A stretch of DNA of 64,000 bases from the NCBI GenBank assembly GCA_037179385.1, contig CM074193.1:39092846-39156845 (forward strand), written 5' to 3'. Shown here one piece after another: positions 35,801 to 47,800 of the stretch. The stretch's first letter is position 1. Every line of letters begins with the position of its first letter. This stretch comes from Holothuria scabra (Eukaryota > Echinodermata > Holothuroidea > Aspidochirotida > Holothuriidae). The translations under genes and the position numbers were made by a program. The notes below the pieces were generated by a model. It saw only the letters and a list, made by a program, of their open reading frames with translations. It was not told where the DNA came from and did not search any database.

Positions 35801-38800
35801 TACATTGCAATGTAATCGCAGTTGTAATCAATTACTTTCAATTTTAGCTGTAATTGTAATCATAATTGCAATCGTAAAATATGAAGTAATCGCAATCATA
35901 ATCGATTACATTGAGATGTAATCACCCCAAGCCTGTATCAAATACTGCAAGTTCCAGACAACAGAGGCAGTTATATTTGTGCTGCACCATGGCAGATTAG
36001 GGATTATGTTGGACAGTGTACAATTGATATACAGCCATTTTTATCAAATGAAATGTTATGTATTTCATTGAAATTTGATCACCTTGATCAAATGTCTGGA
36101 GTATTTCAAAATGTTACGTGTCCATGATTTTGATATCAAAATGAAGCATTCACAGAGCTCTTTCCAGCACTATCAAAACTCACTTTGGCCTTTAATCCAC
36201 ATAATACATGATCTGTAATGGTGGGTCACATTTGGTCATATGTGGGCCACATTAGTACTATGAAGACACCTGAATGTCTAGAATTATGTCTTTTACTGTC
36301 TTCTGTACCAAACAGCTAAAGCAGGTTATGCTGTTTGATGAAAAAAATAACCTTCATTGTTAATCTTCAATCTTGCTCTTCCATTTGATAACAACCCGGT
36401 AGAAATCATTCACGGCAGGATTTTTTCCAGTGAAATTTCACTAATTAGAGTGTTAATTACGATATAAAGAAACTTCATCAACTTTATTTTGGCTAAACTC
36501 TTAAGCAAAGACAAACAAGCCCATATCTCAATTTGACCAATCACAATGCAAGAAATGAATGACGTCAAATTATGCCTATCCAGAAGAGACGAGAATTGTT
36601 TGGAGATGGCAACCAAGGTTTTTGAGGAAGTAGGGGTGAGGGATTGTAAAATCGAAAGAGCCCATAGAGACGGCAAGATTGTTACTGGCAGAGATCGACA
36701 CTTGCTTGTCAAACTCTCATTCTACCAAGATAAGATTTCCGTGCTTAGGAATGCCAGAAAAGCCCTCGCCTCAAAACCTTACTACATCGTAGATGACCTT
36801 ACCCAGACCGATTTGAAAGAAAAAACCAAATGGCGCACCCAGGTTCAGGAATTGTTTGAAAACGGTATAAAACTGAGATTTTCTGGGGGATGCTGGAGGG
36901 ACATTACTGGAAAACCATTCAAGTTTCGCATGGATGCATAACAGCTGAAGTTAAACCTTACACTGTATGAGCTTTGGAGACCTATTTCCTACTTTGGACA
37001 TTTTATAAGCTACGCACTCGTTGGGACATCAGCCTGTTAACCCTGTGTCCTTTTTGGAGGTCATCGATGGAATCGGCCCGGATTGCTCTTTTTATCATGG
37101 AGACCTTATACAGACGTCGCCGGAAGGGTTTGTTTTTTTTCAGACGACTGCCTGTATTTGACTTTTGTTTTGTTTTTGGTTTTGTTTTTCTTTTTTATTA
37201 TGCCATCAATTCGTTAAATTACATGTCGACTGCATTGGTGCATACAGTCTTTACTAGATGTGTTCAATCAATTACTACATCGTTATCTTTAATAGGAACG
37301 ATCCTCCTGCCTTTCAATGACCATCTTACGGATTTGCTCTTTCAATGTGCGAGGTATTAGGCAGGCCACAAAAAGGAGAAAAATTTTTGCGTTTCTTCAT
37401 GCACGGTCAAGCGATATCGTTTTTCTGCAAGAAACTCATAGTACACAAAGGGATGCACTATACTGGAGAAATGAATGGGGAGGAAAAGCTCTCTTTTGCC
37501 ACGGCTCATCGGTCAGCCGGGGCGTTTGTATACTTTTTAATCCGATTTTAAAAGTTTCTCTTTGCCAACCCATACATTCGGATGAGGGCAGATTCCTAGC
37601 CGTTAATGTTTTAATACAGGAGAAGTCTTTCACTCTGGTAAATGTGTACGGGCCAAATAAAGATGATCCGAGTTTTTTCCGCCTCCTCTCTTCCACCATA
37701 CAGAATCTTGACATCACTAATATCATCCTAGGGGGTGATTTTAATTTTGTTTTTAATTTAAATCTGGACAAAATGGGAGGGCAACAGAGGACGAATTTCA
37801 AGGCTAGGGATGAATGTATTAATTTAATGACAACTTTCGATTTGATTGATGTTTGGCGAGAGAGAAATCCTAATGCCAAACATTATTCTTGGAATTCGAA
37901 TGTAGCCTCGGGTATTCGATGCCGATTGGACTTTTTCTTAATTTCACGACATATTCATAATAAAGTCTCGAAATGTTTGCTTTCTCCTGGCATCCATTCT
38001 GACCACTGTATTGTAAATTTAGAATTGAATTTGTTCACAAATAGGCGTGGCCCGGGTTACTGGAAATTGAATAATTCTCTGCTGAATGACCCAGATTACA
38101 CTTTAACAGTTAGAAAATTAATTACTGATGCTAGTAATGAAATTCATGAGAGCAGCCCCTCTCAAATATGGGAGTATATTAAGTATAAAATTCGTGCTTT
38201 CAGTATCCATTACAGCAAAAAGAAGGCTCAGAGTCGTAGAAAGCAGGAGAGGGATTTATTACGAGAAATTTCTTGCTTAGAAAGCTCTTACTATTTATCA
38301 AGCTCTCAAGAAACTTTTGACAGATTAAATGAGGCCAGGGCCGAATTGGAGACTTTATATAATTACAAGATTAAAGGTATTATTATTCGTTCTAGGGCTC
38401 GCTGGGTGGAGCAGGGAGAGAGAAGTACAAAATATTTCTTAAATTTAGAGAACCGTCACAAGTCTGTTAATGTAATACATAAACTTAAAAGTGAAACAGG
38501 ACGTGATGTAATGAATGATGCAAGCATTTTAGAAGAATTAAGTAATTATTACAAGCAGTTATACAATAGTGTGGGTTGCTCCCCTGCACTGATTTTGCTC
38601 AATCTCCATTGTCCTAACAGTTTAACGGAGGATGAGGCGAGCATGTGTGATGGTGAACTTACTAGGGATGAATGTAAAGCTTCTCTTTTCTCTTTCCATG
38701 ACAATAAGAGCCCTGGAAGTGACGGTTTAACAGCCGAGTTCTATAAAATTTTGGGCTGATATTGCTCATTTGGTTACGAATTCGTTAAACTTTGCTTACA

Positions 38801-41800
38801 ACCATGGGTGTCTATCTCATGAACAATCCCGTAGTATCATTACCGTCTTGCCAAAGGCTGATAAAGATCTCTCCTTTGTTAAAAATTATCGGCCCATAAG
38901 TCTTTTAAATATAGATTATAAAATTTGTTCCAAAGCCCTGGCCTCCAGGGTAAAGCGTTTTATTAACAAACTTATTGATCCTAATCAGACTGGGTTTATC
39001 AAAGGTCGATTTATCGGGGAAAATATCCGGTGTATTTTAGATATGATAAATTATACCGATGCAATGTCTATTCCAGGTTTTATGGTCTTTGTTGACTTTG
39101 AAAAGGCCTTTGATAAAGTAGAGTGGGATTTCATATTCAAGGTTCTTACTTTTTTCAACTTCAATGAAAATTTCATACGTTGGGTGCGAATTTTATATGT
39201 CAGTTCAACTGCTTGTGTGAGTAATAATGGCTTTACTTCTCATTATTTTCCAATTAGAAGGGGGGTTAGACAGGGTTGCCCGTTAAGTCCTTACATCTTT
39301 ATTTTATGTGCTGAGGTATTTGCCTTAAAAATTAGAAATAGTAATGTAATACGAGGCATTCGAATAGATGGTTACGAAATGCGTTTGGTTCAGTATGCTG
39401 ATGATACTACTCTCTTTTTGGATGAAAGTGAGAATAACTTAACCGAAATCAGTAACATTTTTTATCTTCTGCAAAGTAGTTCAGGTTTAACAGTAAATTA
39501 TGACAAAACCAATGTATTCCCACTAGGACCATTACAAGGTAGTAAACTACGCTATTTTGATAATTTTAACTTTAACTGGACCACTGGTCCAATCACCGTG
39601 TTGGGTATCACTATCAAAAGGGGTGATGATAACCTCTTTCGACTCAATTTTATGCCGAAGCTATCCCGCCTAAAATCAATCCTTCTTTTGTGGTCCCAGC
39701 GCGACCTTACTCCGATAGGTAAAATCACTTTGATAAAAACCTTTGCCCTATCTCAATTGGTATATTTATTTCAAGTTCTTCCAAACCCCCCTTTAAACTT
39801 TATTAAGAATTTGGAGTCGACTTTATACAAGTTTATTTGGGGCGGCAAGCCGGACAAAGTTCGGCGCAACACAATGATTAATCCTATCAGGGAAGGAGGT
39901 TTAAATGTCACCCATTTGAACAGCTTTATTCTTGGTTTGAAGTGTACTTGGGTTAAACGGTATGGGGAAAGAAGTGACGCTCATTGGGTTAATTTTTTTG
40001 ATTATTATTTGAAAATGTACGGTGGTATTTTCCTATTTAATTGTAATTTTAAGCAATCAGATGTGAACACTGGCAATGACTTTATCAATGACATCTGTCA
40101 TGCATGGGCTGTTTGTAACTATAAGATTCCATCGTGTGACTTTGAGCAGCAAATTCTTTGGAATAATTCCAATGTAAAGGTAAATAATAAGATAGTTCTG
40201 TACAAACAATGGTACGATAATGGTGTTACTTATGTAAAGGATATACTTGATGGCGATAAAAAATTTTTGTCTTTTGCCCAATTTCAAAACCAATTTAATA
40301 TACGCTGCTCTTTTTTGATGTTCTTCGGAATTATTCATGCCATCCCTAGTGCTTGGAAAAGAGGTTTTAATATAGATAGACAACCACCTGAAACTGATTC
40401 TTTACTTTTAAGACTACAGCGTTCACTTTACCCTTCTCGTTTTATCTATACTATTTTAAGACAACAACATTCTTTGCCTCCTAAAGCAATTACAAAATGG
40501 CAAAACGTCTTTGAGTTATCGGAGGAACAATGGAATAATGTTTTTCTTATCCCTAATAAGTCAATTAGTGACAGTAAGATACTGTACTTTCAGTTTCGGT
40601 TTATTCATAGGATTCTAGGTACAAATCATTATTTATCTAAGGTTTACAGGGAGGAAAACCCAAGGTGTACTTTCTGTGGGGAAAATGACGAAACGATAGA
40701 CCACTTGTTCTGGGGGTGCAAATATATTTCAAATTTTATTTTAGATACTGAGCAAGCTGTGATCGGTAAACAATTTTGTTTGACGAAACAAGATTTCTTT
40801 TTTGGGTATAAATTAATTCTTAGCCATCCATACAATTTTTTGATTTTCCATGTAAAGTACTTTATCTTCCAAAAACGATTATTAGGTGAGATTCCCACTG
40901 TTAATGAATTTATTTATAAATTTAAGTTTGCTTTACAAGTAGAACAGTATTTGTATAAATGCAAGTCCCGTCAGAAGATTTCTTTTGAGCTATTAAGGAA
41001 CGCATTTGGGAATAACAAATTCTTATGTGAGTAAAAATTTTTATTAGAGTCCCCCAACACTTCCCTGTTAATTTTATGTTGATTACTGAGTCAAAACTGT
41101 TAAATGTTTCGTACACAAATTCATTTTACAGTATGTTAACATAGTCATTATATACAGCCATGGCACAAAAGTTAAACGTATATAAATATGAAGTCTGAAA
41201 GTTGAATTTATGTAGCCTTGAAAGTTTAAGTTTGTACGCACAGCATACTGCCATGGTTATGATAATGGTTATTATTTGTAATTATATATGTGAATCAACT
41301 AAGTAAACTTTAACATTTAAGACATATCTATATATAGATATGATAAGTATTGACCTGTGTTATCTATTGAGCTGTGTTATTCCATTATGTTATGCTATCT
41401 CATTATGTTAGAAGCCAACTTTTAAATCATTTAGTATAACGACAATATGACTTAATGCAATTTCAAAATATGTGACATGTAAATTTGTATATATAATATG
41501 ATCAATCAGAATAAAGAAGATGGTAAAAAAAAAAAAAAAAAAAAAAAATTATGCCTATCCATATCGTTTACCCTTTGACACAATGATGTATGTATTGCCA
41601 CACATGTTGTGTACATGCAGTACCGGACTTCTATCACAACCGTTCTCAATAAAGAATAGACTCACAGTTAGTTTCACTGTAGCCCGAAGTTTCTTTTTGA
41701 ATGACTTTTAGCCCTAGCATCAAACCAAAGAGAAAGTGAACATTATCTTGAAACTTGGGACGGATTAATATCGCACAATCAGCGACAAAATTAAAAACTC

Positions 41801-44800
41801 TACGATGGAGCTGAAACGAGTGAATAGGGATTTGTCACTGAATCTGGGTTTGCAAATGAAATGCTGTTGGAATAACGTGCGTATCAATTGAACGAAATTT
41901 TACCGTCTGTTTTGTTTATGCTTTGCTTGACCCCTTCTCAATATGACCTTCTGAATATGCATCAAATTCATTGGGTGGAGCTAGAGCAAGATAATAAGGT
42001 AGAACAGCACTTCGAAAGCGTTGAAATCTTTTTGAAAATTTTTCGAATTTTTGCTCATTTTCCAAAAAAGGACTAAGGTATGTTAGTTAGTTTTTAAAGC
42101 TTTTTACATTTGTATGGAGTACAGCCGATACATTTGATGAACACTGGAAACGTAAAAATATCAGCACAACCTGCTTTAAATAAGCAAAGCACAAGGTGTA
42201 AGTTAATGATATCCAGTTTGCAAGAGTTGGTCCTAATTTTTTTTTTTTATAAGGCAAATTCCTCACATTTTCTCTCAAGTGTAAACACCTTTTATACTTT
42301 GACATTCCTTTGAATTAACCAAGATACAGTGTACATCTGACCCATTCAAAGAAGATAATTACATCCTGTTTAAATATATAGAATGCTACGAGTTTCTAGT
42401 AGCAATGTATCACTCACCTCTGATGATGAGAAGGCAGATAAATCCAGATGAGCACCTCCCTGTGCCATAGCACTAGCAGCTTCTTTCTGTCAGTAAAATA
42501 TCAAGAGATAGTTAATTAGTCTATGACACACACGTGTATGGCACAGTGCAGAAGCATGGTGAAACAAGTTGTATAGCAGCGATTTTTTTATACACCAATA
42601 TGAACTTATGTGCATACAGAACATTGAATAAAGATATTGCAGATGCCATTACATATCCTGGCCTATGCTGTATGTGTATTCTACCATTCTGTACAGATGT
42701 TTCTTTAATTTTTATGCTCTGTTTAGTGGAAACTAAGGAGTAGATTTCTGTCTTTTTAATTTTTCTTTTTCAATATGAAATGGGGTTTTAACTGCATGGG
42801 AGATACCTACCCCACTTGAATGAAGAAAAATTTAGGCAAGACAAGGTTGACTTTTGTTTTTGCTAATTTTCTTTCTGAGGGTATATCTTGTGGTTAAAAG
42901 TATTGGTGACTGTTTTTTTTTCTCTTTAGTTCACAAGTTTATTCAGACTTAATGTAGGGATTGGACAAATGCAGGATCACATTTTTTGTGGCGCTGTTGC
43001 GTTTTGGGGATTAAATTGCGTTTTTTTAAAATTTACCAAAGGCTCAATTTTTTGAACCCATTTCCCCCCAAAACAAAAATATTTAACCCCAAGTTGTAGA
43101 AAATTCAACCAAATTACAACTGTGCATGTATTCAAGAAATTTATACGAACATAAAAACCTTGCATGTAGGCTGTATGTATCACACGTACAGATAATACAG
43201 ATAAGGCACGCATATGCCCACTTACCGGCTCTTCACAGCGATCTCCACTAAGCCTATCGTTATCAGATTACAAACCCCGGTAGTGGCGCACCTAGCACTA
43301 GTTGTAGAGAGCTGCCAAGGTACAGCGAAAGCAACAGCGAATACTGCATTGTGTTTTACAACCGATGACATAGATCGAGATTTTTACGACCTCATTTCTA
43401 TGTTGACTACGTATTTGCTTTGTAAATTTGGAAAGATAACTGTTTCCATTCATTTAGAAATGATTTCCATGAGGTTAAGTAATGAAAATGTTACCAACAA
43501 GATGCTCTTGTGAGCGTTTTAGCCAGTGAACTTTTACACAGTAAAGTCACTGGGACTTCTCCATTGAGTTAACTGTATTGGCAATTCCCAAAATTATGTC
43601 ATTCCAATGATTTACACATTCCCCAGCATGCAGTGTGTATGGCTATCCTGGATGAGACTGCAAATAAAGCTTGCTGCACTGATTGTGCCTCTGTACGTAC
43701 ATTTATATGTGTGAATACAAGGGGCTGCCGGAGAATATACAAACAGAGAGTATGCTACATAGATGCTGCATAATTATAAGGGAGGGTGTGAGGCTATTGC
43801 TGGGAGGGTGTGAGACTTGCTCAATGAACCGGGCACTGCAACTTGATCTTTGCAATACTGTCAGCCACAGAGACAGTATACAGGTAGGGAAGTACAGGCA
43901 TGCAAGGCTACATACAGACGCAAGGCCCGACTTCTGCTATTATTTTTGTTTTCCATATCATGGTAAACTTACGCATTTTCAAAGCAAATAAATAGGTAGG
44001 CCTAAGCTCTATAAAGTTCGATGTGCACATGTACCGCAGCGATATTCCCATTATTTGACACATGAGTTGTGAGGAATACTTTATTAATTGCGTGTGAAAA
44101 CATTTCAAAAATAAATCCGAACGGGACTTTTGTACCGGCATTGAAAACATGAATAAACTAGTATCGTTACTTAAGCAAATAATGGGTTCAGTAGCAAGAT
44201 TTTGTGACTGCATTTTTTGGCAATTATAATTGCGATTTTTTGCGGTTTTTCCAAAATCGCAGTGTGTTTTGGGGTCTGTAAAAACCCACACTTGTCCAAC
44301 CCCTAACTTAATGCATGCTTATCAAGTACATAGCCTAACTATTGATGGATGTGGCTGCACAGCAATAAGAAGATGGCAGGCCCATCTTTTGTACCCTGAT
44401 GTTAGTAGCAGATTATCATGCTGTAATTGTTTGTCAATACTGTGTGGCCACACCAGGGATTTAACTGACAATGTAAATTGTGTGTAACTGTATTGCGGTG
44501 CAAATTGACTTATTGATGCAGAGTATCCCAGAGTATAATCCCTTTAGCTCTAGCCACCCACCCAATGCCAATTTACCTCTATCATCCTGATTTAATACAA
44601 GGAAGCAGAGAGGCAAATGGCTTGCAGTGCCTTGTGAAGGATAAAATGTGTTCATAAAGTGTCTGAATGGAAATAAAACCTACAATCCTTGGATTTCAAA
44701 TCCAGTGCCAAACAGATCAATATGTTATCTAAGCATTTAATGTTGAAAGTACTCCTTGTTCCTGCTTTATCATTTTTTTTATTTGACCATCAGTTGTTGA

Positions 44801-47800
44801 GAACAGGATATCATGAGCCACATCTTACTAAAACTGGTTAATCTTAAGGCCCTAAAAATAAGTACATGACAAAAGACTTACAGGCCAACCAGGGAATGTT
44901 CCAGCATCCCATTGAGCTTCAAAACCTTGCTTCACTTTCTCCATTTCTTCTTTTTGATCCAAAAGCGGTTTGACCCTACTGGTGTAATTACTAAGATAGT
45001 TGAGTACCATCTCCAGATACCTTTAGGAGAAATGCATAATATTAGTTAGATATGTCAAAAGAATCCCTAAACTAGGAGGCTATTCTGCTACACTGAAATA
45101 AGGATACCATTAAAATCTAATGCTTAAAGTAGCACATTTATGCATACAATACAAGTTAATCTGTATGGCATCATGTGAAAAAAAAAAGTGTGAATGAGCC
45201 AGTGAGAAAGATAAATTGATGGAGTTTAACGGCCCAGTATCCAACCTATTGGTTCAAGTCGAGCCGGCCATGGCCTTTTTTCCAGTTGTGGCTCACTGGC
45301 TTGCTTTCCCTACTCCATTCCTTATGCAGAGCATCATGCACAAAGGCAGTAGGTTTCATTTTTAGAGTGTTTGGTATGACTCCAAATGGGAATAGAACCC
45401 AGGCCTTTCGTGTGAGAGGCCGATGCTCTTACCATTGGACCAAACATGCAGTGACTGAGCCATGAAACTTCACCTACTTATCAAACTGTATGGCTTTATG
45501 GTGTACTAGCAAGGGGCAGGTAGAACATTAAACACAAAAGTAATGACATGACAAATTGGAACACAAGAGCTGTTTTCACCCCCTTGGCCTGCCAAATATC
45601 AGAAAAACTCACAGTCACCATTTTCAAAAGCTCCTCAAGTCTCATTTACTCTGAGTGTACTTTTGCACATTTTTTTTTTAGTGCTTTGTTTTTAAGACCA
45701 GTGAAAATAGCAAAGCTTCCTTTTTCTCTAATTTCAAACTGAAAATTTCGCTGTAAAACCCAAAGTCTGGTGTCACAATTTGTATCAACAAAAGATCCAA
45801 AAGAGTCCTAGTCAAATAAATTGATGTATCTCAAAAACACAGGTCTTTTCAAAATTGCTTCACACACAAATGAAATGCCTCCCTTAAAAATGGTCGGTTT
45901 AGTACATTCATTTTACAAATTGCCCTCTAATTTGTAACTTTGGCGGGAATTAAGAAATCTCGAGGAATTTTGTATTCAGAGCAAATAAATACTCCTCTTA
46001 TTCCTCTTGTCAATTATATACTGCCATGAAACACTTTTGCTTGAAAATATTGCAAAATGCAAGCTTCCGGTAAAGGTTTATGGGACCACAGAGAATAAAC
46101 TGTACAAACTTTGCAGAATTTACAAACACTTTGAAAGTAACATGTCTTCTACTTTTCACAAACCTCTTATAATCTGCAGATTTTCTTTCCTTTGGAATTT
46201 CAAAAAGTCTGTCAAAGAGAGTCAGGTATGTAACATAATCTATGTTCTGTAAAAAAGAGAAGATAAAAAGTACAATAAAATAGGACCTAAAGTAAACAGA
46301 TAACATGATGTGTCTACACCAACTGATTCCAGTGAGATTTTAACAAATGAAGGGGACTACAGTCATTTAAGTAAGAAATAAGAAAAAATATAAGGCTTTC
46401 TAAATGTTTGCATTGTTAAAATATAAGTTTATCTTCTATGAAAAATACAGTAAGTATTGGTGGATTTTTTTCACATCAGAGAATGATTAGGCACAGAAAG
46501 AGAGACTGCTTCCTGCATTGATACTTCACTTGCCTCATCTCATCATCAAAATATTGGTACCTACTATAGCATATGCAGTTGTGAATGCTGTAAAAATACA
46601 CATGAAATGTCTGAACAAATCTATGAGGCTGGAGATAATAACAAGTTTTACTGTTCTGCTTCATTTTCTCTTTCCATTCTTCACAGTGAAAAAGTAAAAA
46701 ATAAAAAGTGTAAAGGTGTTGCAATGAAGACAGAACTATGACCTCAGAGCTAGGTCAACAAGTTATGTTGGACGGCATACTATTGTACTAGGACAATGAT
46801 TTTACTGTAATTCCCAGTCATTAATTCAATCACAATATCCACTCAAAGTCTTTCATCAGTAGAATTTATTGAAGAGACTGCATTAATCTCTCTACTTTGA
46901 AGTGTTTTGGTGAGGAGAAGCTTGCTGCCCATTGGTTAGTGTAAAATTTTTGTGATGAAATTTTAATTTGAAATTGATGATGTGTGGTACATCAAAGGAT
47001 GACATCAATTACACAACCTCTTTAGGTTTTTATAGGTTCTAGCTAGGTTTTACAGTCCTCACCAAAAAATCAGAGGTCCAAATTTTCGTAAATTTGTAAG
47101 AGATTTTGTAAGAATTACAGGTTTACATCAAAGACTGGCACTACCATAAGGCACAATGCTACACCTTTTCAGAAATCACTTACTATCACATTGCAAAACA
47201 AAAGACACCATACATCACTTCAACCTTCGGACCTCCCTGTATCCAGTACTCCTACTTTCTTAGAGGTATCATTATTTCATTTACGGGGAGAAAGTTATCC
47301 CTTTTTCCTTTGATATACATAGAAACTAACCATATTCCACAAAACTTTGTAGACCTTGCTGTTTGAAAAAAGCCTACATTACACCTTAACTGACACAAGA
47401 TAATAATCACTCCCTGCATTTGACTTGAATAATAAACCACCAAAAATGAAGTTACTTTGGAGTGTAAGATTTGGGTTGTCTTCCAACCAGTAGTTGGGTT
47501 GTCTGACCTTTCATGGAACCTCGCTAAAATCTACATCAAATCAGGTTTGGAATCTAACTAAAATTAAATGCCCCCCCCCCCTCCCCACAAAATGCACAAA
47601 CTGTGATAGTTATGACTGGGGGAGGCCCACTTTCTACTCTACAGTAGGTTTGTCTTCTTCTGATTTCTTTCTTCCTTCAAGTGTAAGGCCCACGCTTGAA
47701 AAGACTCCTCTCTCAGGTTCTTCATTTTCCCCAGGTTACTAAATCTCTACATTTTAAGTCACATAATACTTTTCATTGTCATCTATATTTAGTAATACTT

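Larger units (their letters stand above)
36583..41545 (+). mobile_element. Recent L1/Tx1-type LINE, 5'-truncated, ~4.96 kb
   Basis: The insertion is bounded by a perfect 16-bp target duplication and ends in a poly(A) run of about 24 bases at 41525-41548, preceded by AATAAA at 41510-41515. It contains an ORF1 remnant, a ~375-bp spacer, and ORF2 with endonuclease and reverse transcriptase separated by one frameshift. The intact duplication and tail, with only one visible coding lesion, imply a young insertion. It lies in SF3A3 intron 8, antisense to the gene, and is the largest single element in the window. The host sequence before insertion can be read by joining 36582 to 41562. Confidence 0.93.

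Noticed and set aside
35426..35815. 129-codon plus-strand ORF
   Set aside because: It starts in flanking DNA and runs through a hAT MITE and a SINE fragment, so it cannot be a conserved gene.
36546..36582. Start codon of LINE ORF1 at 36546
   Set aside because: This part is target DNA plus the left target duplication. The element begins at 36583, so the ATG is accidental.
38750..38770. Programmed frameshift in LINE ORF2
   Set aside because: The break lies inside the RT domain in an A/T/G run, not between ORFs, and has no typical slippery-site layout. A single-base insertion or sequencing error is simpler.
45388..45443. Possible functional tRNA gene
   Set aside because: A- and B-box-like segments are present, but the cloverleaf is not closed and a shared SINE body follows. 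It is the head of a retroposon.
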